Shown: piece by piece, positions 1 through 11,689 of the stretch
Numbering within the stretch: position 1 is the first letter of the stretch
How the letters are laid out: the number at the start of each line of letters is the position of its first letter
Origin: Prillingera fragicola
Lineage: Eukaryota > Basidiomycota > Tremellomycetes > Trichosporonales > Trichosporonaceae
Length of the DNA: 64,000 bases
Assembly (NCBI GenBank): GCA_002335605.1
Contig: BEDY01000004.1
Coordinates: forward strand, 1-64,000
Reading direction: 5' to 3'
Notes under the pieces: model-generated
The model's database searches: none
What the model was told of the DNA's origin: nothing
The model's input: the letters and a program-made list of their open reading frames with translations, nothing else
Translations under genes and position numbers: made by a program

Positions 1-357
1 AGGTGTCTGAGGCCTTTAGCAAAAGTTGTGGTGATATGGGTGATGCCAGAAACGAAGATGGACGAGATGGCATGCTAGAGACGCGTTGGACGCGGATGCT
101 TAATTAATTCCGCTACCGTCACCCATAAAACATTCAAGGACCCTTGGGACCAAACTGGAGCTGTGGCAGTGTGTTCCACGGCCTGAAATACCAAAAACCA
201 CGGATAGACTTTGCTCTGGTGTTAATCCTTTCTCACTGATCACCGAGCTCATCATAAGTTCAAGCCAATGCCAGTCGCCTCTCGTGCTATAGAATGCATA
301 TCGCCTCGCTGCTATTGTCTCCTCGCCGCCACCACAGAGCCTTTACTGAATTAATGC
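1..357. other. 3' flank of SPT5, no gene seen
   Basis: No reading frame or RNA gene is recognisable. The stretch lies downstream of the SPT5 stop codon on the minus strand. It holds the palindrome ATGCAT at 294-299, 59 nt past the stop, which belongs to the recurrent 3'-flank motif reported in the findings. Confidence 0.6.
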
Positions 358-3300
358 CTAGTCGGTGCGCCAGATACGCGCGAGACAGTCTTCGTCCATG
401 ACGAGTGCCATCATGTCCGAGCTCTCCTGCTCCATCATCCACTGGTTGTCATGCCTGTACGCCGTTGTGCGCTGCTGACCCTTGAGCGTCGCATCGCCAG
501 CGAGGAAAATAACCATCTGGCCCTCGCCGTCGGGGCGCACGGGCTGGAGGTACTCTGCCGGAATCTCAAGAGTCTGCGAGGCATCGTCGATGGAGCGGCA
601 AGTAACGTTCTCTCCAGACGTGCTCTCGATACCAAACTGCTTGCCGTCATAGAAGCCGCGCTGGAAGTGACGCGGGTTACGGCTGCCAGGGCGGGACGAC
701 GGGCCAACGTTGACGAGAACGTTGCGGAAGTCGAGGGCCCAGTCCCAGGGCACACCGTTGGTCTCTGCACCAGGACGTGCCGGTCCACCGCCACCGCCGT
801 ATGGTGTGGGCGCGCCAAAGGGAGTAGGCGCGCCAAACTGACCAGCCGCAGGGGTGGGTGCCGACAGACCAGCACCGGGAGTTGGTGCCGACAGACCAGC
901 GCCGGGTGTGGGTGCGGACAAGGCCATGCCAGGAGTAGGCGCAGAGTACGGCGTCGGTGCGCTGAAGCCGCCGGGAGGAGCAGGGGTAGGCGCACTGAAC
1001 GCAGCACCAGGGGTGGGTGCGCTGTACGCCGAGGGTCCGCCGTACGGTGTCGGCGCTGAGATAGGGCCCCTGGAAGGTCCAGACTCGTATGGTGTGGGCG
1101 CGCCGGCATAAGGGTTGGGGGTTTTACCACCACTGGGTCCAGCACCGCCGCTCCACCCAGGCGTCCGCCCACCATCGGCACCACCGTAACCACCGTAAGC
1201 AGGGGTCTTGCCACCGGCTCCACCGTAGCCACCTCCGTAAGGCGTCTTGCCGCCACCACCGCCGTACCCACCGCCGTAAGCGGGCGTCTTTCCACCTCCA
1301 CCGGCCCAGTTAGGGGTCTTGCCGCCGCCACCACCCCAGGCAGGAGTCTTACCACCAGCACCGGCAGCGTAAGGGTTGGGCGTTTTGCCAAAGGAGCCAC
1401 CGGAAGCGTACGGGTTGGGAGTCTGGCCGAAACGGCCGCCTGGGCCAGGGGTCCGTCCGCCATTCATGCCGCCAGCACCGCCACCACCGTAGGGGTTGAC
1501 GTCGTAGCCACCCTGCTGCCTGCCACCGCCGCTGTAGGCACCGCCGCCGCCGCCCACATCGAGCGGCGAAGTCTGGCCAGTGACGGGATCCTTGCGCTTG
1601 AGCCAAGCAATGGCGATAGGAATCGTCTTGTTGTTGGTGGCGAGCTCGACACGCGCATCGGTGCCACCGACAACATCCTTGATAACACCGTGGTAACCCT
1701 TGTAGGTGCCACGCACGACAACCACATGCGTGTTGATGAGCTTGCGGTTAACGTTTGGTGCGGCAGGAGGAGGCATGAGACTAGCACCACCGCCGGGCAA
1801 CTGCTTGTTGAGTGCGGGGTTGATCTTGCCCAAGTCGTTGGTGGCCGACTTGGGCGTGACCGAAACAAGGGCCTGGGCACGAGCCACAAAGACACCGTGG
1901 TTGTCAGTGTACTCGCGGTTGTGCAGGAACACGAAGAGCGAGCGTGAAATGTTGATGACCTCTCCGCGACGGTTCTCGCCCTCGACCTCCTTCATTGCGT
2001 CGCCGACTTTCATGTCGTTGCCAGCCTGGTCGGTGGCCACGGCATAGCGCGCGTTGTCACGACGCAGCGTGACCTCATTGGGCGAGACGACACGAGAAAT
2101 GCCGTTCTGGTCAAGGACACGCAGCTGGCTGCCCTCGACCTTGATAATGACAGCAGCGGTAGTCGAGTCCAGCATGACGAGCTCGTGCAGGTCGTAGAGA
2201 CTGGCAGTGTTGGCACCACCAGCAATATCGGCAGCCTTGCGAACGTCCTTGGAGAAAACACGAATCTCCTGCTGGCCCTGGTCCGACATGAGAGTCACAA
2301 CGTCGCCCTTGACGTCTACAATCATACCCGAGACGTCGGCATTCTTGCCATTGGTGATCTTGACGTGTTCACCAACGTCAAACTTTTTGCGCACACTGCG
2401 CGCGGGCACTTCGACGAGCTGGCCGTGGATGTCGCCACCGACCGCCTTGATCGAGATTGTGTCGGCACTGATTGTCTCGACGGTACCATAGATACCCGCC
2501 AGTTCTCCCTCAGCCACCTCAACCTGGTCACCAGGAGTGAGGAACGACGAGGAAATGTTGCGGTTGGCGTCGGCAATGGTCGACAGGTCAAACTTGCCAG
2601 CACCGTCCTCGCCACCAAACTTGGACACCTCATCGAGCGAAGGCTGAATGTCCTCGGTGACAAGCAGGTTGATCTTAATGTCCTTGACGCAGAAACCATC
2701 AATGTACTCGTCGCCGTCAAACATGTAGTTGCCCAACATGATGGTACGGACGTTGCCGCGACCGTAAATCTTGCGCACATCATCATAGTTGAACAGGCGC
2801 TGCTGTGGGCGGAAGTTTGTACCCAGGCCACTGGCCTTGCCGTTCGCGAGGCGCTCCTGCTTGGTCTCGCGAGGCGTCAAGTCGATGCGCGGGATAAACT
2901 TGACGCCGACGACACCACTGGTGAGCTGGTCGACGTCGACGACCTGGGCCAAGTCGCCAGAGTACTTTCCACGCTTGAGGCGCACCCACATGCCGGGGGT
3001 GAGGTTGATCTCCTTCTTCTTGATACGCAGAAGCGGGGCCATCTCCTCGATGGGGACAAGTTGCACACCGCGCGACATGTACACGCCGACAATGCCGTTG
3101 ACTGCCGCATTGACAGATGCTGACTGACGCGCTTCAAGGTAGATGAGACCGGGAAGCGAATCGCGGTAGAAGACGGACAAGACGTCTATAGGGCTTCCAG
3201 AGTACGATGCCTGGAAGACCTTGCGGAAGATGGACGCCGTTATAGCACGCTCACGGCCGGCCTTGACGCGGACCTGCCACAGACTGGGGTCATCGACACC

Positions 3301-4169
3301 GGGCATGAGGAGACGCTGGGGCACCTGGTCACTGTCGGCATTGTATCGAGCCTGGCGCTGGTGACGCTCCTTGATGCCCTGGACAATCTCCTCGATGTCT
3401 GGCTCCTCCTCACGGCGAATGTCGCGGTCGAGACGGCGGTGGTGCAGGTCATCAGAAGCGCCAGCATCACCCTGGCCCTCTTCAATGAACGCGGCGACTG
3501 CGGCGTTAGCACATGTGACCATCGAGCAACTCACCATCTCCATAGTCGTCGTCCTCGTCATCTTCCTCCTCGTCATCATCGACTACAGCTTCGACATCGA
3601 GGAAGCGGTTTGTCCTCCTCTTCTTGTGCTTGTGCTAAACATTTAGTACAGTTCCCACACCTTGGTTTGGTATTCACCTTGCGCGCCGGCCGGTCTGCGT
3701 CGAGTCAGCATGCTGCAGCAACAACTGCACAACAAACTCACCACCATCCTCGTCATCATCATCGTCGTCGTCATCCTCCTCATCGTCTTCATCGTCGTCG
3801 TCGTCGTCATCATCGTCTCCACCTCTTCCTTGTCCACCGCCGTTTTCCCCGCGACTCTGCGGCTGCTCTTCCTCATCCTAAAGCACGTCAGTATGTCTCA
3901 ACCACAGTAGCAACTCACATCTTCCTCTGCAAACGCGAAGAGGTGTGGTTAGCACAACACCCAAGCCTCGGCAGCATCATCCTCACCATCGGGATCCACG
4001 ATCCTTCCCTGTACGTTGTCAGCAAAAACCCAACCACACACTTCATCTGGCCATGACAGGCCGATCTGCTGCAAGCAAAGTCACTCACCCGCTTCTTTTG
4101 ACGCACGGGCGCGTCGTCGTCCTCGTACTTGACGCTTGCGGGCGAAGAGGAGCGCTCGTCGTCGGACAT
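358..4169 (-). CDS. SPT5: Transcription elongation factor SPT5
   Basis: Large DSIF subunit that binds RNA polymerase II with Spt4 and supports elongation and co-transcriptional processing. The start is taken as the ATG at 4169, giving MSDDERSSSPASVKYEDDD and then several short exons. An acidic N-terminus rich in Asp follows, then the diagnostic KKRRTNRFLDVEA near 3600. The main exon (up to about 3505) carries the NGN domain, several KOW domains with short linkers, and a C-terminal repeat region. That region has a Gly-rich block of KTPNPYA, KTPAWGG and KTPAYGG units followed by a block of SAPTPG/SAPTPY units; such TP-containing repeats are the phosphorylated CTR in other fungi. The stop TAG is at 358-360. 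At least five introns interrupt the N-terminal third (for example 4088 downward with GTGAGT, and the one ending just above the exon read as VAAFIEEGQG). Exact small-exon joins near 3900-4090 are uncertain. Confidence 0.95.
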
Positions 4170-4505
4170 GACTGGCGATGCGAGCGTGGAAGGGGAGTGG
4201 CAATGGGAGAGTGGGTGGTTTGAAAGTGGTGAGGTAGCAAAGTTGGCTCGATGAGCAGGTGGTCGCCGATGGAGGCGCAACAGTGGGTGGAGAATAGGCA
4301 TGCAAATGGACATTTTGGTAGGCCTAGATTTCGGAAGCCTAACTATTTGGTCCCGCTTGGTGAATCGTTAGTGGCTATTGATGGTACTCAAAGCTGGCTG
4401 CAATGCAGGTAGGTAGAGCAACAGAACAGCATTGCTTTGCATGTTTACAAGATAATAAAGGGGAGGCAACAGCTATGAGAAATACAACTTTGGGATGATT
4501 GGGGC
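4170..4505. other. Intergenic: SPT5 promoter and F-box gene 3' flank
   Basis: This 336-bp stretch separates the SPT5 start codon from the stop of the F-box gene, both on the minus strand. No gene is seen. TGCATG occurs at 4438-4443, 63 nt after the F-box stop, and CATGCA at 4299-4304. Confidence 0.5.
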
Positions 4506-6298
4506 TCAAGGCCGCCAGACCTGGAAGTACCCTGGGATGTACGTCTGACTCCACCTGGCGAGCTGCACGACCCGCTCGTCATCGACGTAGCGCCTGTGCA
4601 CCTCGTACACCCGGTTCTGGCTGCCGATCTGCTGTATCTTTGGCATTGCAACAGCCAGCTCACCCAGCTGCTCCCGCGTTGGTACACTGCCCTCTGCAGC
4701 ATTGGCGTGAAGCACCTGGAGCGGGCTGCCAATGAGTGCCGAGCACTCGGACAGTGTGTGCGCACCGAAGACGGAGATATACAGCTCCTCGAGTGCCGGA
4801 GATGCGGCTAGGAGTGCGGCAAGAGTATCAGATGATAAGACAAGATTGAGGAGGGCAATCCGGGTGAGACGTGAAAAGTCGAGCTGGGTGACGAAGGAGG
4901 TAAATGTTGCCAAAGGGAGGATGCGGCGGGAGAACTCGGCTGTTGTGGAAGAGACTGTGAGCTCCAGCGCGCGAAGATTGGAGTTGCGTCGAAGTAATGG
5001 CATATCCTCGGGCGACATGATTGCACTGTGATGGGGCGCCGGAAAGGACAGCGCAAAGGAGCACAAGCATGGAAGGTCGGGGGCGTCTGAGAGATCGACC
5101 AGGTCCTGGCCGTCAGTTCTGGAAACCTCCTGATCCTCACCGAATGGAGCGTCGAGTCCATGGACAGCTCTTTCAGCCCAGCTGTCGACTCTAAAAGCTC
5201 GTACATTCCCACCTTGGTCATGCGAGTCTGACCAATAAAGGTCAAGCGTTCCAGGGACGTGAGATTCGGGGCAATGGCCTTAAGCATTGTGTCGTTGATA
5301 TTGTTCTGCGTCTGCTCCGTCAGCATGTGACTGTGTTGGTGGCGTACCTTGCATACCAAGGCCAGACCACTCAAGCCTCCATTAACCCTCCTGTCCAGCT
5401 CCTTGATGATCCCAGGCAAGACACGACAGAACTCAGAGTCTGGCATCATTATCCGCAGATCTCGAAGTGCTGGCATGCTACCGATCACTGTGGGATCGAA
5501 GTGGTGAGTCGAGTGCCCCGTCAGCTCCAAGGAAGCTAGCTGCGGAAGTGCCGCAATCGCCGTGAACAGTTCCGTCGACAGCGATCGATCACGCTGTGGC
5601 CTCAGCCCTCGTCTCACACCAAGCCACTTACAGTCCACTCCAGCCGCCTGAGATTAGACATCTGCTTTAGCGCCATTTGCACAGCGTCTTCCAAGGCGAC
5701 GCGAAGATCGCCTTGCATGTCAAGAGGGAAAAATCGCACATCTTTTGGCATCAGTTTAAAACGCCTCGTCAACCCACCGAGGCTGTGAACCATGGCGCAC
5801 AATTCTCGATTCGAGCACAAGGTGGCAAATAACCCCAAGAGCTGTTGGTCAGTCATGTCGATGCCGCACCCGCACCTTCTCTTTCGGTGCCGCCTCCCCT
5901 TTCCGTCAGCAGGCACTTAATGGCTTACACTCACACGGCCTAACCCACACCTCCTTATACAGCCTACGCCGCGCCACCCTGGCCCACGTCTTGCACACAC
6001 GTGCGGCGATAGCCAGCTCGGCCGGCTTGAACAGCTGCTCGAGTACAAGCGGTGCCAGTTCCGGATAGGCAAATACACCTGCCAGAGGCGACGTGTCTCC
6101 CTGCTTCTCAGTCAGTGGAGCCGGGAGGGCGAGCGGCGCATCGGTCGGGGGCGGGCTGGCCGGCCTCACAGGCGCACTTGGGCCAGCGCCGTACTGCCAG
6201 TTCCTCGCTCGGAGAAACATTTTGTCGATGCCCAGGGGGCGGGGTCGTGGGTCCACCTGAATGTGGCCCAGGGTGTGCAGTTCCTCCTGCTCGTCCAT
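4506..6298 (-). CDS. F-box / leucine-rich-repeat protein
   Basis: Probable substrate adaptor of an SCF-type ubiquitin ligase. The first exon (from ATG at 6298) contains an F-box-like segment, PELAPLVLEQLF through RVCKTWARVARRRLYKEVW, typical of fungal F-box proteins. Later exons read in three frames as one protein joined by short introns: roughly 5620-5870 (TDQQLLGLFATLCSNREL), 5110-5620 (LPQLASLELTGHSTHHFD, LTSLERLTFIGQ) and 4506-5060 (LSSDTLAALLAASPALEELY). These have the regular Leu spacing of degenerate LRRs. The stop TGA is at 4506-4508. The target is unknown and the protein is not assigned to a named family. Splice joins near 5640, 5900 and 5080 are approximate. Confidence 0.75.
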
Positions 6299-6521
6299 CG
6301 TGGGCGCAAGTTATCATTGAGGCAAGGGTGACTATCGTCTGGCTTGATGGTACTCTGGAATAGTGGAGGAAGTGGAGGTCAATCTCCCACGTGGAAATAC
6401 TCCCGCTCCCACTCACAAGTAGGATTAGCTCCCGCCGTCTTTGGTTGAAATCTCGAAACCCTTGATAGAAAACGACCTTTGTGACTTGAAGCATTGATCC
6501 ACGTACACAGCCCTATCCAGC

Positions 6522-7391
6522 ATGCTCGGCGGTCCCCTCATCTCGCGCTCGCGTGCGCTCGCATCGACCTCGATCACCTCGGATATCCGCCAGCAGCTGT
6601 TCGCTGGTCCTTCGGGTGCGTAGCGCCAGCGCCTCGTGCTGTTCCTTGCCGCGCGCTGGTTTGGCCAATCTCGCGCTGTGCCCGTTGGCAGCTCGGCGAG
6701 CACGAGTTGGCAAGCTACGCGCGTGGCTGCTTGGGAGCACTGATGCCATGCCCATTGTCACGAAGCTCCACACTGACACTCGCAGGCCTCCAGACCCAGA
6801 TCCGTACTGCCACGAAGCGTGGTGGTGGTTCGTCCAAGAACGGCCGTGACTCGGCGGGAAAGCGCCTCGGCATCAAGAAGTGGTCGCGTGAGTTACTACT
6901 GTGGAGGAGAGAGCGAGGAGCGCCTGCGTGACGTCCTGGGTGACGCAAGGCGGCTGGCCAGTGCGCTCCTAATGGTCACCGCCCTCGTCCCCTTGTGACA
7001 TTTAGCTAACTCTGCAGACGAGTACGTCCTCCCCGGCCAGATCCTCATCCGCCAGCGCGGCGCCGAGTTCCACCCGGGCCAGCACGTCGGCATGGGCTCT
7101 GACAACACGCTCTACGCGCTCGAGCCCGGGTACGTAAAGTTCTACAAGTCGTCGCTGCCGTACCCGCACCGCGCGGGCGGCGCGGGCAACGACGAGGCGA
7201 TCGCCGCCGCCGCCGCCGCCGACGCGCGCCGCGCACTCGTCAACCGTCCCCGGGGAATGCAGCAGTTTGTCGGGATCGTGCGGAACAAGACCGATGCGCT
7301 GCCGCGTGACGAGCGCGCGGTCGGGCGGGAGCGCAGGTTCTGGGGCTGGCCCAAGCCGCAGTCTGTCGAGGAGGGTCTTGAGCAGGCATAG
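6522..7391 (+). CDS. MRPL27: Mitochondrial ribosomal protein bL27m
   Basis: Large-subunit mitoribosomal protein of the L27 family. Exon 1 starts at ATG 6522 ([17 protein letters not shown]) and looks like a mitochondrial presequence. After a first intron comes the family signature [20 protein letters not shown] followed by LGIKKW. After a second intron (about 6890-7018) comes the conserved core [19 protein letters not shown] with [19 protein letters not shown]. The fungal C-terminal extension runs to TAG at 7389-7391 and includes an Ala-rich stretch at about 7200-7230 and the end [15 protein letters not shown]. The gene is divergent from the F-box gene with only about 220 bp between starts, and convergent with the CMT1-like gene. 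Confidence 0.95.
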
Positions 7392-7456
7392 GTGCAGCAT
7401 AGAGAGGGAGAGACACGGGGGCAGCAGCACACGAACCACTCTAGCGTTGGGATCAT

Positions 7457-7463
7457 CATGCAT
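7457..7463. other. 3'-flank palindrome CATGCAT shared by a convergent pair
   Basis: CATGCAT lies between the stops of bL27m (7391) and the CMT1-like gene (7612), 66 and 149 nt away. Because ATGCAT is its own reverse complement, the same site reads identically in both transcripts. See the finding on this motif. Confidence 0.4.
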
Positions 7464-7611
7464 CTATCCATGCCGAGCACGTCTATCGCCGGCCGAGGCC
7501 TAGTCCGGTGGCCGGGGGCTGTGTCGTGTACCACAGCCTGGTGAGGGTGTAAAGAGGGAAAAGAGTGAGAAAAGAGATATAGAGTTGTTAAAGACAAAGT
7601 GCAGCAGCCCA

Positions 7612-9369
7612 CTACTGGCCAGGCAAGTTGCGGAAGTGTTTGATCTCGACCGCCTCGGGAGAGTAGGCAGACTTGGGCTGCTTCTCCCAAATAGGGTCGA
7701 CGTCGGGACCGTCAAGGTCTCCAGCTCCGTCCCATCCCCAGCACCACACTGCAGAGTCAGCAACACGTCACTAGCAGCCGACAACAGAGACGTACCGCTC
7801 TCGGGTCCCGGCTGGAACTTGATAACCTCGTCCTCGTCGGCGGTGAACAGGCGGTCGTGGGGGCCGTACCACGAGCGGTCCTGGGGATCGGTACGGGGGT
7901 CGTCGGGCATGCCTCCAAGACGCTTGTATCCACGGATAGCGGTAAGGTTTCGGCGCTCGGGGTGGATAATGTCGTAAACCTTGCGGTCGTACGCGAGCTT
8001 GACGCGGGGCACCATGATGATGCGGCCGTAGCCGCTCTGCCAGTAGTCGTTGCAGATGAGCGAACACTCGGACGCCGAGCACTCGCGGTTCTGCAGGTTG
8101 GCCATGCGGAACTTGACGGGCGGGGCGTTGTAGAATGGCGCCGGGTCGAGGACGGCGATACCGTTCCAGCAAGACTGGACCTGGACGGGCAGGTGGCGCT
8201 GGAAACGGTGCGACGACTCGACGTGGTGGAAGACCTGCTCGAACGGAGCGTTCTCCAGAGCAGTGCCGTTCAGGTCACGGGCGACCCAGTTGTCGTAAAA
8301 GACGGGCGCGCCAATGTCGTCGTGGTACATGTAGTCGGCGGCGCAAGTAATGCCGGCGTTCTGACGACGCGACTGCCAGATAAGCTCGAGGAGGTCGTCG
8401 ACGCATGGCAAGACGTCGTTCATAAAAATGATCGTGTCAAAGACCTCACCCTCGTTGTCACGGAGCTCGTGCAGGGGCACCATGGCAGAGTTACGGACCT
8501 CGGCGAGGTACTCGATACGATGGTTGAAGGCACCGCGAGTACGCATCGACGAGCGGATGACGACACGGAGACCAACAGTACGCGACAGCGCGTCAAAGAT
8601 GCGCAGCAACGCCTTGGTCTGGTCCTTGGAACCGTTCTCGTAGATGGACACAAAGCAATTGTGGTAGCCGAGGATGGCGGCGGTGCGGAACAGAGTCGCA
8701 AAGAGGTCCGGAATAATGTCAAACGAGTTGAACAAGTTGATGGCGAAAAAGTACTTGTGCTGGTCGTGCGCCGCGGGCATCAAGTCGCGACGGATCTGGT
8801 TGCGTCGCTTGATCGGGCTGTCGCGTTCGCCTGCAAGCTTGAGCTTTTCCTTGCCGCCCGAGCCAAACAGGCGGCCCAGAATGCCGCTCGATCCCCAGCT
8901 CTTGTGGTGGCCTATGAGCGTCGCGTAGCGGTCCTTGACCTGGTCAACATAAAGGTCTTGTGGACTACGCGTGCACTCTTTGGTGTGGTGCGCCGACATT
9001 GTTCCGACAAGCTCGAGGATACGCAACCGTTGCTCCATTGACGGCAGCTGGATCGCTGACCGTCCAAGGCGGCCGCCTACATGCGGTCGTGGGCGGTATC
9101 CTGATGCCTTCCACTGATCCTGGTGTCCTGACTGCAACAAAACACGTTAGTAACTCTCCAAGCGTTGACAATGCCGCGGGCACTCACGTCTCTCCTCAAG
9201 AACTAATTTCGAAATGACAACCAAGAGCACACACCGTGGTTAGCGCTCGCTCGTCCAAGTCAGCTGCAGCACTTACCGAAGCAAAGATGAGTCCGACAAT
9301 AATGCCGACCAACAAGGAGCCCGCCGATGGGAGCCTCTTCCAGACTGAGCTGGACGACAGGGGCCTCAT
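7612..9369 (-). CDS. CMT1: CMT1-type alpha-1,3-mannosyltransferase (GT69 family)
   Basis: Type II Golgi-type glycosyltransferase of the CMT1/CAP59 group, known in Cryptococcus for alpha-1,3-mannose transfer and capsule-related glycans. The start is taken at ATG 9369, giving MRPLSSSSVWKRL and a hydrophobic anchor LLVGIIVGLIFAS that ends at a GTAAGT donor. The body contains FFAINLFNSFDIIPDLFATL, YENGSKDQTKALLRIFDAL, FMNDVLPCVDDLLELI and NAGITCAADYMY, all characteristic of the family. A short intron near 7749-7793 removes the frame shift in the raw reading, and the last exon gives VWCWGWDGAGDLDGP with DVDPIWEKQP, ending at TAG 7612-7614. The ATG at 9710 opens another frame that might be an upstream exon, but I see no clean splice for it. 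The 5' leader carries a G-rich tandem repeat. Confidence 0.9.
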
Positions 9370-11689
9370 GATGGCGTTTCTAACAGCCGTCCGTGCGTGC
9401 GGCTCGACGCTTGGAACAGAGCGCGTTCCGGGGGTGGCCGGGGTTGGGGGGTGGCCGGGGTTGGGGGGCGGCTCTGCTAGCTCGACAAGGAATGTGCCGA
9501 GCGTGAGGAGTACAGTAAGAGAGGTAGTGAGGGTGTCGCTGTCGCGTAGAGGGGTGTGGTAGGGGTGTTGAATGCAAAGTTCTGTTCAAAGAGAGTGTCG
9601 TGGCTGGGACCTAGAGTAAATGGCCTCTGGTCTGGCTGGAACGCGGCATGCCCAGGGAAATCGAATGAATCCACGCGGGAAGCGGAAGCAAATTCACTCT
9701 CGGTGCGCATTTTCCTAGTAATCCTAATGGCCTAATGCCCAATACAAAACTCTACTCCTCAGTTAGGAATGGAGACACACTGGCGCTCCTTTGGTGGTGT
9801 ATCAGCCGCCAGTGATTGCCAGCGACTGGTGCAGTAGGTCACCGTCGTGTGCGATCACAGTTAGCCACGTCCCAGCATGCCCAGCATGTCAGCACCCAAC
9901 GTTTGCTTCCAGCCTGTGCAATGTCTTAATGCTGTGTTTCGTGACACGCAGAGCTGCAGATCATACAGGGGGCAGCCAAGTCTCGACTGATCGCCACGAT
10001 CGCCGGTCGTGATGCCCCGCGTAGCATGCGGCGTCTGCAACCTGCTACACACCACTGTAACGGCCACCGTGTGACTACTCGTGCCGAGGACCACTTGCGC
10101 CCTCGTCCAAAGGATGCACACAGATGCACCTGCACAAGCCACATCCCGCCGCCCTAGTGCCTACTGGCCTACTGCTCCTATTGTTCATATTGCTCCGGTG
10201 CTTGTCGAGGATGCTGTCTGTGTCCCGAAGTGCCTTCTCCCTTCCGTGCTTGCCTAGGATTGAGTAGCAGGTGCCGACTCCGTGTACATACAGATTGCGC
10301 CGCCACGACTGCACCAACAGGTCCGCTCGGACGGATGATCCGCGGCGGAGGCAAGTACGCCGCTGGCAGGAGGGTGTCACGGGTGTCTCTGCGGTGCAAA
10401 GGCTCCTGCGTGGCGCCCTCCTGGCGCTACCGAGCTATACCGAGATTGATTGGCACAAGCTAACGAAAGGAGCTTGTTTCTTTGGACTGCGCGTAGTTCG
10501 ATCGGGTCGAGACCTGGCCTGCAGAGACGCTACGCAGAGACATTGTCCGAGCAAAGGAGGCCAGGTGACGTGTGAATGCAGCAGGCTGAGAGTGTAATGT
10601 GAATTTGATTCCGCTAATCAAGGTGGGCTAAAGAGATCGAGAAAGAGCATGTCATTTGATCTGATTAGAGTTGGGTTTCTAGGAACACCGGCCAATACGG
10701 CAGAGGCGGACCTGCATTCCCCTAGTTGCCCCTGCTCATCGGATCCTGCCTGCTCCTGGTGCTCGGTGCGCAGGTGGCCTGGCCGCTTGGTACATGGTGC
10801 TGCTGCCCCTGGCCGGCGAGGAGGATTTCTTGTCAGGTCCCTTTGGGCAAAGTGGACATGACGCTTGTACGTACATCCAGTCAGCCAGGCAAGGTGCCGA
10901 TTCAGCCACGGCAGCCTCGCGTACACCACCCAGCAGACAGTTCTCTCACAGCCGCCCACGGCTCCTCCGTCTGCCGTGTCCAGCCGCTCGTGGTGGTCAG
11001 CAGTAGTCTATAGCCAGCAAGTCATCTCGTGTGCATCCATCAGCAGCCACTTGCTCTTCATCACTACTAGTTTCACACAACCTCTTGTCAATTGCAAGAC
11101 CCTTTTGCCCGGCAAATCCACCCCAAGAGATTTGTGCCATCGGATCCGGATCTGGCAGCAGCAGCAAGGGACACCCACGAGACAGAGTGACCTGTCCGTC
11201 CGCCGACCAAAGCGACGCCAACCGTACGCCAGGATTGGAGACATTGTCAGCACATCTCTCTCGCCCTCCCTCTCTCTCTCGTTTGTGCAGCTCGCTTTGC
11301 CCAAAGAATACTCTGCTCCTACTGCTACGCGACCCCCGATCAAGCCCTTTGCAGCACTTCGCCTTCACCCTCCACCTCTCTGCCCCCCACTCTACCCATC
11401 ACACGCCCACCTGCGCGTCTCACAAGCACACGCACACACATTCTCGTGTCGCAGCCTCCGACTCGCGTCCTTTCCCATTGTCAAGAGCCCTTTGACCGAC
11501 CTAGCCGGCCACCCCTTTGCGTCGTCGGTCACGCCTCGGCCAGTGCCATTGTCACTACTCGTGAGGCACAGAGCTGCTACAGCGCCCCCTTCAAGCCCAG
11601 CTCACACTCGCATCAGATTTAGCAGCAGCGGGCCACGCCTGCCTTGAACACTTTTACTCAACTCTCTGCTCCCCTGCAACTCTACCACC
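9370..11689. other. Divergent intergenic region, CMT1-like / CAC2
   Basis: About 2.3 kb between two divergent starts. No protein, tRNA or known RNA is recognisable. The CAC2-proximal 400 nt are pyrimidine-rich (CTCTCTCT runs near 11260-11280), as expected for a 5' leader or promoter here. An open frame of 260 codons at 10865-11647 has no recognisable domain and is judged to be leader sequence. Confidence 0.5.
9430..9470. repeat. G-rich 17-nt tandem repeat (possible G-quadruplex)
   Basis: Two perfect copies of GGGGGTGGCCGGGGTTG (9430-9446 and 9447-9463) followed by GGGGGCGG. The plus strand has at least five runs of four or more G. It sits about 60 nt upstream of the CMT1-like start codon, so the transcript of that gene would carry the C-rich complement. 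Confidence 0.8.

Noticed and set aside
2185..3123. 312-codon plus-strand frame inside SPT5
   Set aside because: Antisense shadow of the NGN/KOW exon, with no features of its own.
10865..11647. 260-codon frame ending 42 nt before the CAC2 start
   Set aside because: Pyrimidine-rich leader sequence; Ser/Pro/Leu-rich translation without a domain or homolog I know.
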